Assembly: GCF_030462585.1 (NCBI RefSeq)
Contig: NZ_JASMRU010000001.1
Location: 203,874 to 267,873 of the forward strand
DNA length: 64,000 nt
Source: Pseudomonas sp. CAN1
GTDB lineage: Bacteria; Pseudomonadota; Gammaproteobacteria; Pseudomonadales; Pseudomonadaceae
Reading direction: 5' to 3'
Under the pieces are notes generated by a model. It was not told where the DNA came from and made no database searches. It worked only from the letters and a program-made list of their open reading frames with translations. This document shows positions 27,406 through 36,482 of this stretch, one piece after another (position 1 is the stretch's first letter; each line of letters begins with the position of its first letter). Made by a program: the position numbers and the translations under genes.

Positions 27406-29334
27406 ATGCGCCTGCGAAGTATCCAGACCCAGCTCATCCTCAGCATGGGCGCCGCCCTGCTGATCAGCCTGCTCATCGTCCTCGGCCTCTACGCCGTGCT
27501 GGTCAATCGCCTCAGTGAGCGCTACCTGCTCGAACAGGCGTTGCCGGCAAGCATCCAGGCGATTGCCAACGACTTCGAAAAACGCCTCACCGGCCCCATC
27601 ACCGCCGCGGCCGGCATCGCCGACAACACCCTGGTGCAGGACTGGCTGGCCGCCGGCGAAAACCCGGAGAAACTGGCCGAATTCACTCGCTACCTGGGCG
27701 GCATCCGCGCCTCGCAGAAGGCCTTCTCGGCACTGATCACCTCCAACGCCAGCGGCGCCTACTACAGCGACAAGGGCAAGGAGCGCACGCTGAGCCGCAG
27801 CGAGCCGAAGGACAGCTGGTACTTCCAGTTCATCGACAGCGGCAAGCCGCGCATGTGGAACATCGACACCGATGGCAGCACCGGCGAGCTGGCGCTGTTC
27901 ATCGACCAGCGCGTGGAGCGTGACGGCAAGCTGCTCGGCATCGCCGGGCTGGGCCTGGAGATGCGCGAGCTGTCGACGCTGATCCGCGATTTCCGCTTTG
28001 GCCAATCCGGACGCGTGTACCTGGTGAAGAATGACGGCCAGGTGCAGATCCACCCCGACGCCTCACTACCCAAGGGGCGCAGCCTGGGCGACCTGATCGG
28101 CGCCAGCGCCGCCAGCGCGCTGCTCGGCCAGCAGGGCTTCCACAGCGCCCGCTTCGAGCGCGACGGCGAGGATTACCTGGCCGCCAGCCTGCCGCTGCAC
28201 GACCTGGGCTGGACCCTGGTGAGCGAAGTGCCGGAAGCGGAAATCTACGCCGACGCCCGCGAGGCGCTGGCCTTCTCCGGCCTCGCCGGGGGCGTGGTCG
28301 CCCTGCTCTGCCTGGCGCTGGTGGTGCTGATGGCGCGCAGTCTGGCCCGGCCGATCCGCCAAGTCACCAGCGCGCTGCTGGAGATCGGCGGTGGCGGTGG
28401 TGATCTCACCCGCCGCCTGGACGACAGCCGCGCCGACGAACTGGGCGACCTCGCCCGCGGCTTCAACCGATTCCTCGAAGGCCAGCGCGCGTTGATCGGC
28501 GCCGTACTGGGCACCAGCCAGCAACTGCTGCGTACCGTCGGCGAAGTGGCGCAGGTGGTGGACAACACCGCCGACCGCGCCGGCCGCCAGCAGGAGATGA
28601 CCGACATGGTCGCCACGGCGGTGAACGAAATGGGCAGCACGGTGCAGGAAATTGCCCGCAACGCCGAGCAGGCCGCCAGCGCCTCGCAGCAGGCGCGCGA
28701 GGAAGCCGGCGAAGCACGGCGGGTAGTCGGCGGCTCGCTGCAGGTCGGCCAGCGCATGTCCGGGGAGATCGGCGAAGCGGCCGGTGCCGTGGGCGAGTTG
28801 GCCGGACAGGTAGCGAGCATCGACCAGGTGCTGGCGGTGATCCGTGGCGTCTCCGAGCAGACCAACCTGCTCGCCCTCAACGCCGCCATCGAGGCGGCGC
28901 GCGCGGGTGAGCTGGGCCGCGGCTTCGCCGTGGTGGCCGATGAGGTGCGCACGCTTGCCAGCCGCACCCAGGGCTCGACCGACGAGATTCTCACCATCAT
29001 CCAGCGCCTGAAGGGCGGTGCAGAGGCCGCGGTGCGCTCGATGCAGGCCAGCCAGCAGACCACCGGGCAGAGCCTGGCCGCCAGCGAGCAGGCCGGTGTC
29101 TCACTGGGCGCCATCGCCGATCAGGTGGAGCGCATCAGCGACATCAACCACCAGGTCGCCACGGCCACCGAGGAACAGTCTGCGGTGACCGAGGAGATCA
29201 ACCGCAACGTGCAGGGCATCGCCGATCTGGCCCATGCCACCACCCGCGAGGTACAGCACGGCCGCGAGCAATGCCGCGAGCTGCGCAACCTGGCCGATGA
29301 CCTGGCGCGGCAGATGGCGCAGTTCCGTCTTTGA
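27406..29334 (+). CDS. Methyl-accepting chemotaxis protein with dCache sensor domain
   Basis: A 642-aa receptor. TM1 about residues 10-33, a periplasmic double-Cache domain about 34-275, TM2 about 287-310, HAMP, then a long signalling hairpin with tip [20 protein letters not shown]. The ligand domain contains [19 protein letters not shown], a WYF pattern that resembles the one in SiaA in this window. I chose ATG at 27406 (GGAGG 10 nt upstream) over GTG at 27382. It is about 100 bp downstream of xdhC, so a purine or related ligand is a reasonable but unproven guess. A terminator follows. Confidence 0.9.
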   Translation: MRLRSIQTQLILSMGAALLISLLIVLGLYAVLVNRLSERYLLEQALPASIQAIANDFEKRLTGPITAAAGIADNTLVQDWLAAGENPEKLAEFTRYLGGIRASQKAFSALITSNASGAYYSDKGKERTLSRSEPKDSWYFQFIDSGKPRMWNIDTDGSTGELALFIDQRVERDGKLLGIAGLGLEMRELSTLIRDFRFGQSGRVYLVKNDGQVQIHPDASLPKGRSLGDLIGASAASALLGQQGFHSARFERDGEDYLAASLPLHDLGWTLVSEVPEAEIYADAREALAFSGLAGGVVALLCLALVVLMARSLARPIRQVTSALLEIGGGGGDLTRRLDDSRADELGDLARGFNRFLEGQRALIGAVLGTSQQLLRTVGEVAQVVDNTADRAGRQQEMTDMVATAVNEMGSTVQEIARNAEQAASASQQAREEAGEARRVVGGSLQVGQRMSGEIGEAAGAVGELAGQVASIDQVLAVIRGVSEQTNLLALNAAIEAARAGELGRGFAVVADEVRTLASRTQGSTDEILTIIQRLKGGAEAAVRSMQASQQTTGQSLAASEQAGVSLGAIADQVERISDINHQVATATEEQSAVTEEINRNVQGIADLAHATTREVQHGREQCRELRNLADDLARQMAQFRL

Positions 29335-29342
29335 GCCGCTCT

Positions 29343-29374
29343 GGCGCCGGCCCTTGCGCCGGCGCCTTTTCCCC
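29343..29374 (+). terminator. Terminator of the chemoreceptor gene
   Basis: GGCGCCGG (29343-29350) pairs with CCGGCGCC (29359-29366), followed by TTTT and C residues. The stem is very GC-rich and the T-run short. Confidence 0.75.
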
Positions 29375-29378
29375 AGAG

Positions 29379-29778
29379 TTACCCACAGATTTTCCAGACG
29401 CAGCGGCAGGCTGCTCGCCATAGCTGGCGGCAGCTGACGGCCGATCAGCGCACAAGTTGTGACGTGTGCCAGTCAGCTTGCCCACAAGTTGCCCACAGAT
29501 TGTCCAGAGAGTTGCCCCCAGCCTGCCAGGCTCCGTCCGCTCACTTCGCGAAAACCCCGAGCCCACGCGCCGCAAGCCCTGCATCACTCCAATGAATAAT
29601 TCACCGAATGGTCAGCAGTGGTTCCGGGCGGTATTCCCTGCGAATTTAATCCACAACTTCTCCACAGCCTGTTCACATTCTGATCAACAGACCGAAGGGC
29701 AATTGATCGAAAAATGATCGACGTACTGCAGGCTGCGAAGGGCGTGGGCAAGAGCAGTCCTGCCACAGGTTATCCACA
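29379..29778 (+). repeat. Cluster of DnaA-box-like sequences in a gene-free gap
   Basis: The 470-bp gap between the chemoreceptor and the YigZ gene holds six same-strand matches to the DnaA box TTATCCACA. One is perfect (29770-29778). Three have one mismatch: TTACCCACA (29379), TAATCCACA (29647) and TTCTCCACA (29658). Two have two mismatches: TTGCCCACA at 29478 and 29489. I see no credible gene here. It is not the usual Pseudomonas oriC setting, because dnaA, rpmH and gyrB are absent. Confidence 0.6.
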
Positions 29779-29807
29779 GGCGGTTCCACGGTGTTTGGGG
29801 AGAAGAA

Positions 29808-30398
29808 TCAGGCGTCCAGCAACTGCGCCTGGATGCGACCGCGACTGAGGTCGCTGAGCAGCTTCTGCAGCGCGGCGACCTGGGCAGTCGGCAGGTTCAA
29901 GCTCAGGTGCACACCCTCGGCGCCGAAGGCTTCGTCCTCGACACTGGCGCCCAGTGCCAGCACCCGCGCCTTGAACAACGCGTGCTCGGCGAAACTGCAG
30001 TCGAAGGCCAGCCGGCTGCTGGGCACCAACTCGATGCGCTCGGCGTCCTGCAGGCATTTCGCCGCACAACCACCATAGGCTCGGGCCAGGCCGCCGGTGC
30101 CGAGCTTGATGCCGCCGAACCAGCGGCTGACCACGACCACCACGCGGTCCATGTCCTGCCCTTCGATGGCCACCAGCATGGGCCGGCCGGCAGTGCCGCC
30201 GGGCTCGCCGTCGTCGCTGAAGCGGTACTGGTTGCCCAGTTTCCATGCCCAGCAGTTGTGCCCGGCGCTGGCGTCGCGGTGCGCGGCGAGGAAGGCCATG
30301 GCCTCGGCCTCGCTGGCAATCGGCGCGGCGGCGCAGTGGAAGCGGCTCTTGCGGATGTCTTCCTCGTAACGGGCGGCAGCGGCGAGGGTGAAACTCAT
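29808..30398 (-). CDS. YigZ/IMPACT family protein
   Basis: A 196-aa protein. The UPF0029/IMPACT fold is shown by KSRFHCAAAPIASEAEAMAFL, HNCWAWKLGNQYRFSDDGEP and the signature VSRWFGGIKLGTGGLARAYG (about residues 94-113). A C-terminal YigZ-type domain follows. The family is conserved and widely held to touch translation or RNA, but no reaction is established. The ATG at 30398 overlaps the stop of the tetR-family gene (ATGA), so the two are co-translated. Confidence 0.88.
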   Translation of the reverse strand: MSFTLAAAARYEEDIRKSRFHCAAAPIASEAEAMAFLAAHRDASAGHNCWAWKLGNQYRFSDDGEPGGTAGRPMLVAIEGQDMDRVVVVVSRWFGGIKLGTGGLARAYGGCAAKCLQDAERIELVPSSRLAFDCSFAEHALFKARVLALGASVEDEAFGAEGVHLSLNLPTAQVAALQKLLSDLSRGRIQAQLLDA

Positions 30399-31066
30399 TC
30401 GGTGGCTGGCGGCGGCGTCAGCCCGCAACCCTTGAGGATGATGCGGATGAGGTTTTCGCTGGCGTCGCTGAAGTCCTGCTTGGACATGCGCTTGCGGCCG
30501 GTGACGAAGCCGATCTGGGTAGCGAAGTCGGCGTAGTGCTGGGTGCTGCTCCAGATCAGGAAGATCAGGTTGACCGGATCGACCGGGTCCATCTTGCCGG
30601 CATCCACCCAGCCCTGGAACACGGCGGCGCGGCCGGCGAACCAGGTGCGGTAATCCTGGCTGAAGTGCTCGGAAAGGCACTCGCCGCCGCTGATGATCTC
30701 CATGGCGAACACCCGCGAGGCCTGCGGGTAGCGACGGGAGAACTCCATCTTGGCGCGAATGTAGGTCGCCAGCGCAACAGCCGGATCATCGTCCACGGTG
30801 AGGTGGTTGAAGGTGCTGTCCCACAATTCGAGGATGTTGCTCAGCACCGCCACGTACAGCCCCAGCTTGTTGCTGAAGTAGTAGTGCAGGTTGGCCTTGG
30901 GCAGGCCGACGCGCTGGGCGATGGTGTTCATGCTGGTGCCCTTGAAGCCGTGGCGGGCGAACTCCTCCTCGGCGGCGGCGAGGATGGCTTCCTCGTTCTT
31001 CTGGCGAATGCGGCCGGCGGGCTTTTCACCTTGGGCGGCGGTATGGGCGGGTACCTGGAGGGTCAT
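30395..31066 (-). CDS. TetR-family regulator with RutR-like C-terminal domain
   Basis: A 223-aa regulator. An N-terminal TetR helix-turn-helix (EEAILAAAEEEFARHGFKGT, then IAQRVGLPKANLHYYFSNK) is joined to a YcdC/RutR-like ligand domain (RRYPQASRVFAMEIISGG). RutR in E. coli senses uracil or thymine and controls pyrimidine and purine catabolism genes, so a nucleobase ligand fits the xdh, porin and transporter neighbours. That is inference. It is co-transcribed with the YigZ gene. Confidence 0.87.
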   Translation of the reverse strand: MTLQVPAHTAAQGEKPAGRIRQKNEEAILAAAEEEFARHGFKGTSMNTIAQRVGLPKANLHYYFSNKLGLYVAVLSNILELWDSTFNHLTVDDDPAVALATYIRAKMEFSRRYPQASRVFAMEIISGGECLSEHFSQDYRTWFAGRAAVFQGWVDAGKMDPVDPVNLIFLIWSSTQHYADFATQIGFVTGRKRMSKQDFSDASENLIRIILKGCGLTPPPATE

Positions 31067-31159
31067 GCGGCGTATCCGTGCATTGAGCGGGGGCGTTGCA
31101 TGGATAACCCAGCATGGGAGGCGGCAGCAAGGGCCGTCCGTGACTTTCTGCGGGGAAAA

Positions 31160-31186
31160 CGCAGGCCCCGCCGCAGCGGCGGGGCC
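31160..31186 (-). terminator. Terminator of the Tsx-like porin gene
   Basis: On the minus strand GGCCCCGCCGC (31186-31176) pairs with GCGGCGGGGCC (31174-31164), giving an 11-bp stem with a one-base nominal loop. The downstream sequence TGCGTTTTCCCC supplies a short T-run. Confidence 0.8.
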
Positions 31187-31195
31187 CTGTCAGCA

Positions 31196-32032
31196 TCAGA
31201 AGTGGTACTTGACCAGCGCGCTGACGGTGTTCTGGTCGGTGGTGAAGTACTGCGAATCCTTGATGCCGTACTTGTCGGACCAGTAGTCGTACTCGATACC
31301 CACGTACAGGTGCTTGGCCTCGTAGCCCAGGGACTTGCCCAGGTCGTACTTGAGCTGCGGGTTGAAGTGCAGGTTGGCGTGGTAGTCCGACTGGTTGCGA
31401 CGGCCGGAGCTGGCGTCCTTGTTGTTCACGACCCAGTCCATGAAGCCATCGAACAGGATGTCGGAGTTGCCCACCGGGAAGGTGATGGCCCAGGCCGGGG
31501 TGATCTGCCAGGCGCCGGACGGCACGCGGTTGCCGTCGGGCTTGCGGTAGTAGAAGTTCAGCTGGAAGTAATCGAAGCCCGGCAGCGCCAGGTCGAAGCC
31601 CGGGCCGACCAGGTAGGACTCGACGTCGCCTTCGCCGAACTCGTAGGTGGTGGCCAGCAGCACGTCCTTGACCGGGCCGAAGGACAGGTCGGTGCCGGTG
31701 ATCTTGCCGAACGACAGGCGCGGGCTGAACTCACCGTAGTAGGTGTTCTTGCCGTTGGTGGCGCTTTCCTTACCGTTGTAGTTGATCTGGTCGACGAAGA
31801 ACCAGAGGTCGCCCCAGGTCCAGGCGCTCGCGCTCTCGAAGGTGAAGGTCTGCTGGATCGGCGGGTCGACCTTGAAGTTCTTGCCCCACAGGTAGGTCAG
31901 GCTTTCGTTGTGCCAGATCAGCGGGCCGTCGTTGGAAGCCGGCGCCGGGGTCAGGTCTTCACCGCCAGCCATGGCCTGCCCGGCTGCGAGCAGCCCGCCG
32001 GCGAGCAGCAGGGATGCGAGAGTGCGAGTCAT
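31196..32032 (-). CDS. Tsx-like nucleoside-specific outer-membrane channel
   Basis: A 278-aa outer-membrane protein. Signal peptide about residues 1-22 (cleavage at AMAGGE). The mature protein alternates aromatic and polar residues as in a 12-strand barrel and ends VSALVKYHF, with the C-terminal Phe required for assembly. Segments such as WTWGDLWFFVDQINYNG and LYVGIEYDYWSDKYGI are typical of the Tsx / nucleoside-channel family. It suits nucleoside uptake together with the ABC importer and xdh genes. Its upstream gap holds a 14-bp palindrome. Confidence 0.85.
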   Translation of the reverse strand: MTRTLASLLLAGGLLAAGQAMAGGEDLTPAPASNDGPLIWHNESLTYLWGKNFKVDPPIQQTFTFESASAWTWGDLWFFVDQINYNGKESATNGKNTYYGEFSPRLSFGKITGTDLSFGPVKDVLLATTYEFGEGDVESYLVGPGFDLALPGFDYFQLNFYYRKPDGNRVPSGAWQITPAWAITFPVGNSDILFDGFMDWVVNNKDASSGRRNQSDYHANLHFNPQLKYDLGKSLGYEAKHLYVGIEYDYWSDKYGIKDSQYFTTDQNTVSALVKYHF

Positions 32033-32120
32033 GCGTTGCTCCTAATCAGTGCAGTCGTGTTGCGTTTTTAATTGTTTGTGGAACCTGTCCGGTCGGTCAG
32101 GGCCTGGCGAGGAAAAGCAA

Positions 32121-32134
32121 GATTGGCGCCAATC
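32121..32134. promoter_or_regulatory. Palindrome GATTGGCGCCAATC upstream of the porin gene
   Basis: A perfect 14-bp palindrome 89 bp upstream of the porin start, flanked by TGGTCAG / CTGACCA half-sites. It is a candidate operator, perhaps for the adjacent RutR-like regulator. The half-sites only loosely resemble the TTGACCA half-site of E. coli RutR. Confidence 0.35.
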
Positions 32135-32344
32135 CTGACCAGATGTTCCACTTTTATGTCGAATCCCGCAGGACTCGTCCTTTGGCAGGTCATACGCAGG
32201 GGGGACGGGGCGGGCTATTTCCTGACCCACAGGACAACTTCGCCTGATATTGGGGCAACCGTGCCGCTGAAAGCACAGAAATGGCGATCACCCGCCGGAA
32301 GATTGGATACATGACAAATCTGTGTTGAATCGAATCAATACAAT

Positions 32345-32356
32345 TTGTGTATACAA
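32345..32356. promoter_or_regulatory. Palindrome TTGTGTATACAA upstream of the AraC-type gene
   Basis: A 12-bp palindrome-like element in the AT-rich stretch 32310-32390, followed by a repeated TTGTGGGAAA / CTCGTGGGAAA motif. The gap 32033-32539 has no credible gene. It is probably promoter DNA for the two divergent neighbours. Confidence 0.3.
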
Positions 32357-32539
32357 CTTCCTTGTGGGAAATCTACACAGCACCTCGTGGGAAACGCCCT
32401 GCGTTTTCCGGGCGCGGATAATGCCAGACAAGGGCGCCCGCGGCACCTGCCAGAGTGCCTCGGGCCGCCGGGCGGTTGCCCTCGAACTGCCTTGGGCTCG
32501 GCCTGCGAGCTTTGCCAGCCGGCGACATTGCGCGAAGAT

Positions 32540-33337
32540 ATGCCGATGAAAGGACAAGCCCCCGAACTGCAACGCCTGATCCCGGTGCTCGACCGCCTGC
32601 CACGGCCGGTGTACGCGCGCGCCGAGCGGCTGCGCGCAGGCTCCTGGACCAGCAGGCACCACCACGCCTGGGTGCAACTGTCCTTCGCCATCACCGGCGT
32701 GCTCGGCGTGCATACGGCCGAGGGCAGCTTCTTCGCGCCGCCGCAGCGGGCGATCTGGATTCCGGCCTTCCTCGATCACGAAGTGGTGACCTCGACCCAG
32801 GCGGAGATGCGCAGCCTGTACATTCGCGATGACGCCTGCCGCTGGGCGCCGGACCGCTGCCGGGTGCTGGAAGTGACGCCGCTGGCGCGCGAGCTGATCA
32901 AGAGCTTCTGCGAGCTGCCGGTGGATTATCCCCAGGGCGACAGCGCCGAATCGCGGCTGGTGGAGGTGCTGCTGGACCAGCTGCGCGATCTGCCGGAAGT
33001 GGCCTTCTCCCTGCCGATGCCGCAGGAGGCCCGGCTGCTGCAGCTGTGCCAGGCGCTGATCGACCAGCCCACCGACAGCCACACCCTGGGCGACTGGGCG
33101 CAGCGCATCGGTACCTCGGAGAAGACCCTGTCGCGGCTGTTCCAGCGCGAGACCGGAATGACCTTTCGCCTGTGGCGCCAGCGCCAGCGGCTGCTCGCCT
33201 CGCTCGGTTCGCTGGAGGCCGGCGACAGTGTGACGGCGGCGGCGCTGGACTGCGGGTACGACTCCACCTCGGCGTACATCGCGTCGTTCAAGGGGTTGTT
33301 CGGCTTTACGCCGGGGGATCTGTTCCGCCAAAGGTAG
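32540..33337 (+). CDS. AraC-family transcriptional regulator with cupin sensor
   Basis: A 265-aa regulator. The N-terminal cupin-like sensor has SRHHHAWVQLSFAITGVLGV and PPQRAIWIPAFLDHEV. The C-terminal AraC DNA-binding domain shows LGDWAQRIGTSEKTLSRLFQ and AAALDCGYDSTSAYIASFKG, ending GFTPGDLFRQR. The start chosen is ATG 32540 (MPMKGQAPE); in-frame ATG 32546 is also possible. It lies between the divergent porin and the KgtP-like transporter, so either may be its target. Confidence 0.87.
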   Translation: MPMKGQAPELQRLIPVLDRLPRPVYARAERLRAGSWTSRHHHAWVQLSFAITGVLGVHTAEGSFFAPPQRAIWIPAFLDHEVVTSTQAEMRSLYIRDDACRWAPDRCRVLEVTPLARELIKSFCELPVDYPQGDSAESRLVEVLLDQLRDLPEVAFSLPMPQEARLLQLCQALIDQPTDSHTLGDWAQRIGTSEKTLSRLFQRETGMTFRLWRQRQRLLASLGSLEAGDSVTAAALDCGYDSTSAYIASFKGLFGFTPGDLFRQR

Positions 33338-33553
33338 ACCGCGTCGGCGGATTTCCGCTCAACACCCACGTCAATCGGCGCCGCTTCGCCTGCCCTCACA
33401 TCTCTCTGAAACCTTCAAAGCCTAGTGCCGCGTGGCCTTCGCGCCTTGGCACGCTGCCTGCTATCGCCTCGACACTGCGCCGCCCTCGCGGCGCGCCGGT
33501 GTGCCGTTCCGCAGTCCGCGCACCTGACGACAACAACGACAAGAGGAATACCC

Positions 33554-34861
33554 ATGGATAGCGCAAGCGCCGTCTCCGCTTCTGCCGCACCCCGCACGAC
33601 TTCCCAGCGCATCAAGTCGATCTTCAGTGGCTCGGTCGGCAACCTGGTCGAGTGGTACGACTGGTACGTCTACGCCGCCTTCTCGCTGTACTTCGCCAAG
33701 GCGTTCTTCCCTCAGGGCGACATGACCGCCCAGTTGCTGAACACCGCCGCGATCTTCGCCGTGGGCTTCCTGATGCGCCCGGTCGGCGGCTGGCTGATGG
33801 GTATCTATGCCGACCGCAAGGGCCGCAAGGCGGCGCTGCTGGCCTCGGTCCTGCTGATGTGCTTCGGCTCGCTGATCATCGCCCTGACCCCCAGCTATGA
33901 AACCATCGGCGTCGGCGCCCCGATCCTGCTGGTGCTCGCGCGCTTGCTGCAGGGCCTGTCGGTCGGCGGCGAATACGGCACCTCGGCCACCTACCTGAGC
34001 GAGATGGCCAACAAGGAGCAGCGCGGCTTCTTCTCCAGCTTCCAGTACGTCACCCTGATCTCCGGCCAGCTCATCGCCCTGGCGGTGCTGATCGTGCTGC
34101 AGCAGACCCTGACCGTCGAGCAGCTGGAAAGCTGGGGCTGGCGTGTGCCGTTCCTCATCGGCGCGCTGTGCGCGGTCGTCGCCATGTACCTGCGTCGCAA
34201 CATGGAAGAGACCGAGTCCTTCACCAAGAAGACAGAAGAGCCCAAGGAAAGCCTGATGCGCGCGCTGATGCGTCATCCCAAGGAAGTGCTGACCGTGGTC
34301 GGCCTGACCATGGGCGGCACCCTGGCCTTCTACACCTACACCACCTACATGCAGAAGTACCTGGTGAACACGGTGGGGATGAGCAAGAACGACTCCACCA
34401 TGATCTCGGCGGCCACCCTGTTCCTGTTCATGCTGCTGCAACCCCTGGTCGGCGCGCTGTCGGACAAGATCGGCCGGCGCCCGATCCTGATCGCCTTCGG
34501 CGTGCTGGGCACGGTCTTCACCTACCCGATCCTCAGCACCCTGCACACCATCGACACCTGGTGGGGCGCGTTCTTCCTGATCATGGCCGCGCTGATCATC
34601 GTCAGCGGCTACACCTCGATCAACGCCGTGGTGAAGGCTGAACTGTTCCCCACCGAGATCCGCGCCCTGGGTGTTGGCCTGCCGTACGCGCTGACCGTGT
34701 CGATCTTCGGCGGCACCGCCGAGTACGTGGCGCTGTGGTTCAAGAGCATCGGCATGGAGAGCGGCTTCTACTGGTACGTCACCGCGTGCATCGCCTGCTC
34801 GCTGCTGGTCTACGTGACCATGAAGGACACCCAGAAGCATTCGAAGATCACCACCGACTGA
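33554..34861 (+). CDS. MFS transporter, KgtP-like (2-oxoglutarate/dicarboxylate:H+ symporter type)
   Basis: A 435-aa metabolite:H+ symporter with 12 predicted membrane segments. It is strikingly like E. coli KgtP: GNLVEWYDWYVYAAFSLYFA, AVGFLMRPVGGWLMG, DRKGRKAALL and LQGLSVGGEYGTSATYLSEM. ATG at 33554 has AGAGGA upstream. The substrate is probably 2-oxoglutarate or a similar dicarboxylate, by similarity. It ends at a clear terminator, after which a consensus DnaA box (34905-34913) overlaps the T-run. Confidence 0.87.
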   Translation: MDSASAVSASAAPRTTSQRIKSIFSGSVGNLVEWYDWYVYAAFSLYFAKAFFPQGDMTAQLLNTAAIFAVGFLMRPVGGWLMGIYADRKGRKAALLASVLLMCFGSLIIALTPSYETIGVGAPILLVLARLLQGLSVGGEYGTSATYLSEMANKEQRGFFSSFQYVTLISGQLIALAVLIVLQQTLTVEQLESWGWRVPFLIGALCAVVAMYLRRNMEETESFTKKTEEPKESLMRALMRHPKEVLTVVGLTMGGTLAFYTYTTYMQKYLVNTVGMSKNDSTMISAATLFLFMLLQPLVGALSDKIGRRPILIAFGVLGTVFTYPILSTLHTIDTWWGAFFLIMAALIIVSGYTSINAVVKAELFPTEIRALGVGLPYALTVSIFGGTAEYVALWFKSIGMESGFYWYVTACIACSLLVYVTMKDTQKHSKITTD

Positions 34862-34878
34862 TTGGGCTCCTTGCCCAG

Positions 34879-34906
34879 GCCCCGGCGCACACTCCCGGGG
34901 CTTTTT
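34879..34906 (+). terminator. Terminator of the KgtP-like gene
   Basis: GCCCCGG (34879-34885) pairs with CCGGGGC (34895-34901) and is followed by TTTTT. Confidence 0.87.
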
Positions 34907-35020
34907 ATCCACAAGGCCCGGCTCATGCCGGGCCTTGTCGTTCCGGGAACCGGCATTTCACGTTGCCGCGACACCCGCCCTTGATATTCTCGCCGGCGAC
35001 TCTCCCGGCAGATCAAGCCC

Positions 35021-35644
35021 ATGAACCCTCCGCAGATTCCCCTCGGCCCGTTGCAGGCCCGCGAGTTGCGCGGCGCGCTCAGCGGTCCCTTCGATCTTGA
35101 CCTCGCGCCCGGCCATTGCACGGTGCTCAGCGGGCCGTCGGGCATCGGCAAGAGCCTGCTGCTGCGCATGCTCGCCGACCTCGACCCGAACCAGGGCCGG
35201 GTCAGCCTTGCCGGGGTCAGCCGCGAAAGCCTGCCGGCCAGTACCTGGCGGCGCCTGGTCACCTACGTCGCGGCGGAATCCGGCTGGTGGGAAGACAGCG
35301 TCGCCGCGCACTTCACCGACCTCGATGCCGTGCGCCCCTTGCTGCCGCAGGTGAATCTCGATGCAGCGCTGCTGCAGGCCCAGGTCCTGCAGCTTTCCAG
35401 CGGCGAACGGCAGCGCCTGGCACTGCTGCGCGCCGTCGTGCAGAAGCCGCGCTTCCTGCTGCTGGACGAGCCGACGGCGGCGCTCGACCCGGCCAGCCGC
35501 GAAGGTGTCGAACAGCTGCTAAAGCGCCTGCAGGCAGAGGGCACCGGTCTGCTGGTGGTCAGCCACGACGCAGAACAGGCACAGCGCCTGGGGGATATCC
35601 GGCTGCAACTCGACCACCAGGGCCTGCACGAGGTCGCCCCATGA
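35021..35644 (+). CDS. ABC ATPase, FetA/YbbL-like
   Basis: A 207-aa small ATPase. Walker A GPSGIGKSLLLRMLADL, signature LSSGERQRLALLRAVV, Walker B FLLLDEPTAALDP, switch VSHDAEQ. Size and pairing with the next gene match E. coli FetA (YbbL), half of an iron exporter linked to peroxide resistance. Transport of iron here is inferred. Its stop overlaps the next start (ATGA). Confidence 0.84.
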   Translation: MNPPQIPLGPLQARELRGALSGPFDLDLAPGHCTVLSGPSGIGKSLLLRMLADLDPNQGRVSLAGVSRESLPASTWRRLVTYVAAESGWWEDSVAAHFTDLDAVRPLLPQVNLDAALLQAQVLQLSSGERQRLALLRAVVQKPRFLLLDEPTAALDPASREGVEQLLKRLQAEGTGLLVVSHDAEQAQRLGDIRLQLDHQGLHEVAP

Positions 35645-36441
35645 CGCCGCTCCAGCTGAGCCTGCCGGAACTGGCCCTCGCCGCGCTGCTGATCGTCGCG
35701 GCCGCCGCACTATCCTGGGCGCTGCGCCTGGGTCTGCAGCGTACGCTGTTGATCTCCGCCGTGCGCCTGGTGGTGCAGCTGGTGCTGGTGGGACTGTTCC
35801 TGCGCCAGGTGTTCGCCCTGTCCTCGCCCTGGCTGACCGCCCTGGTGGTGGCCGGCATGCTCACGGCTGCCACCTTCGAGGTCGGCTCGCGGCAGCGGCG
35901 CCGCCTGGCCGGCTTCTGGCACCTGGGCATCGGCGGCGGCACGCTGAGCGTCGCCACCCTCGGCATCGCGCTGTTCGCCCTGTCCGGCAGCCTGCGCCCG
36001 CAACCCTGGTACGACCCACGCCACGCCATCCCGCTGGTGGGCATCATCCTCGGCACTGCGATGAACGCCGCGAGCCTGGCGCTGAACCAGGTCTTCGCCA
36101 GCGTCACCCGCGAGCGCGCTGCCATCGAGGCGCGCCTGGCACTGGGCGCCGACCGTTACACCGCGCTGGGCGGCGTATTGCGCCGGGCGCTGTATACCGG
36201 GCTGATCCCGACGCTGAACCAGATGGCCGCTGCCGGCATCATCACCCTGCCCGGCATCATGACCGGGCAGATACTCGCCGGCATGGACCCGCTGGACGCC
36301 GCGCGCTACCAGATACTGCTGATGTTCCTGCTCACTGCCGCCGGCTTCGCCACCGCCCTCGGCGCGGTCTGGCTGTCCGCCTGGCGGCTCACCGACGAGC
36401 GCGACCGGCTACGCCTGGACCGCCTGCGCACGGAAGATTGA
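35641..36441 (+). CDS. ABC permease, FetB/YbbM-like
   Basis: A 266-aa membrane protein of the UPF0014/FetB family, with about 7 hydrophobic segments. Family segments are VRLVVQLVLVGLFLRQVF, ILGTAMNAASLALNQ, EARLALGADRYTAL and AAGIITLPGIMTGQILAGMD. It partners the ATPase just upstream with a 4-nt overlap. Export of iron or another metal is by family only. Confidence 0.86.
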   Translation: MTPLQLSLPELALAALLIVAAAALSWALRLGLQRTLLISAVRLVVQLVLVGLFLRQVFALSSPWLTALVVAGMLTAATFEVGSRQRRRLAGFWHLGIGGGTLSVATLGIALFALSGSLRPQPWYDPRHAIPLVGIILGTAMNAASLALNQVFASVTRERAAIEARLALGADRYTALGGVLRRALYTGLIPTLNQMAAAGIITLPGIMTGQILAGMDPLDAARYQILLMFLLTAAGFATALGAVWLSAWRLTDERDRLRLDRLRTED

Positions 36442-36482
36442 GCGGGTATGCTGAGGGCTTTGCAACGGTATCGGAGAACGCC

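Noticed and set aside
29379-29778. Chromosomal origin oriC
   Set aside because: Several DnaA-like boxes are present, but there is no strong AT-rich unwinding region and no dnaA, dnaN, rpmH or gyrB beside it.
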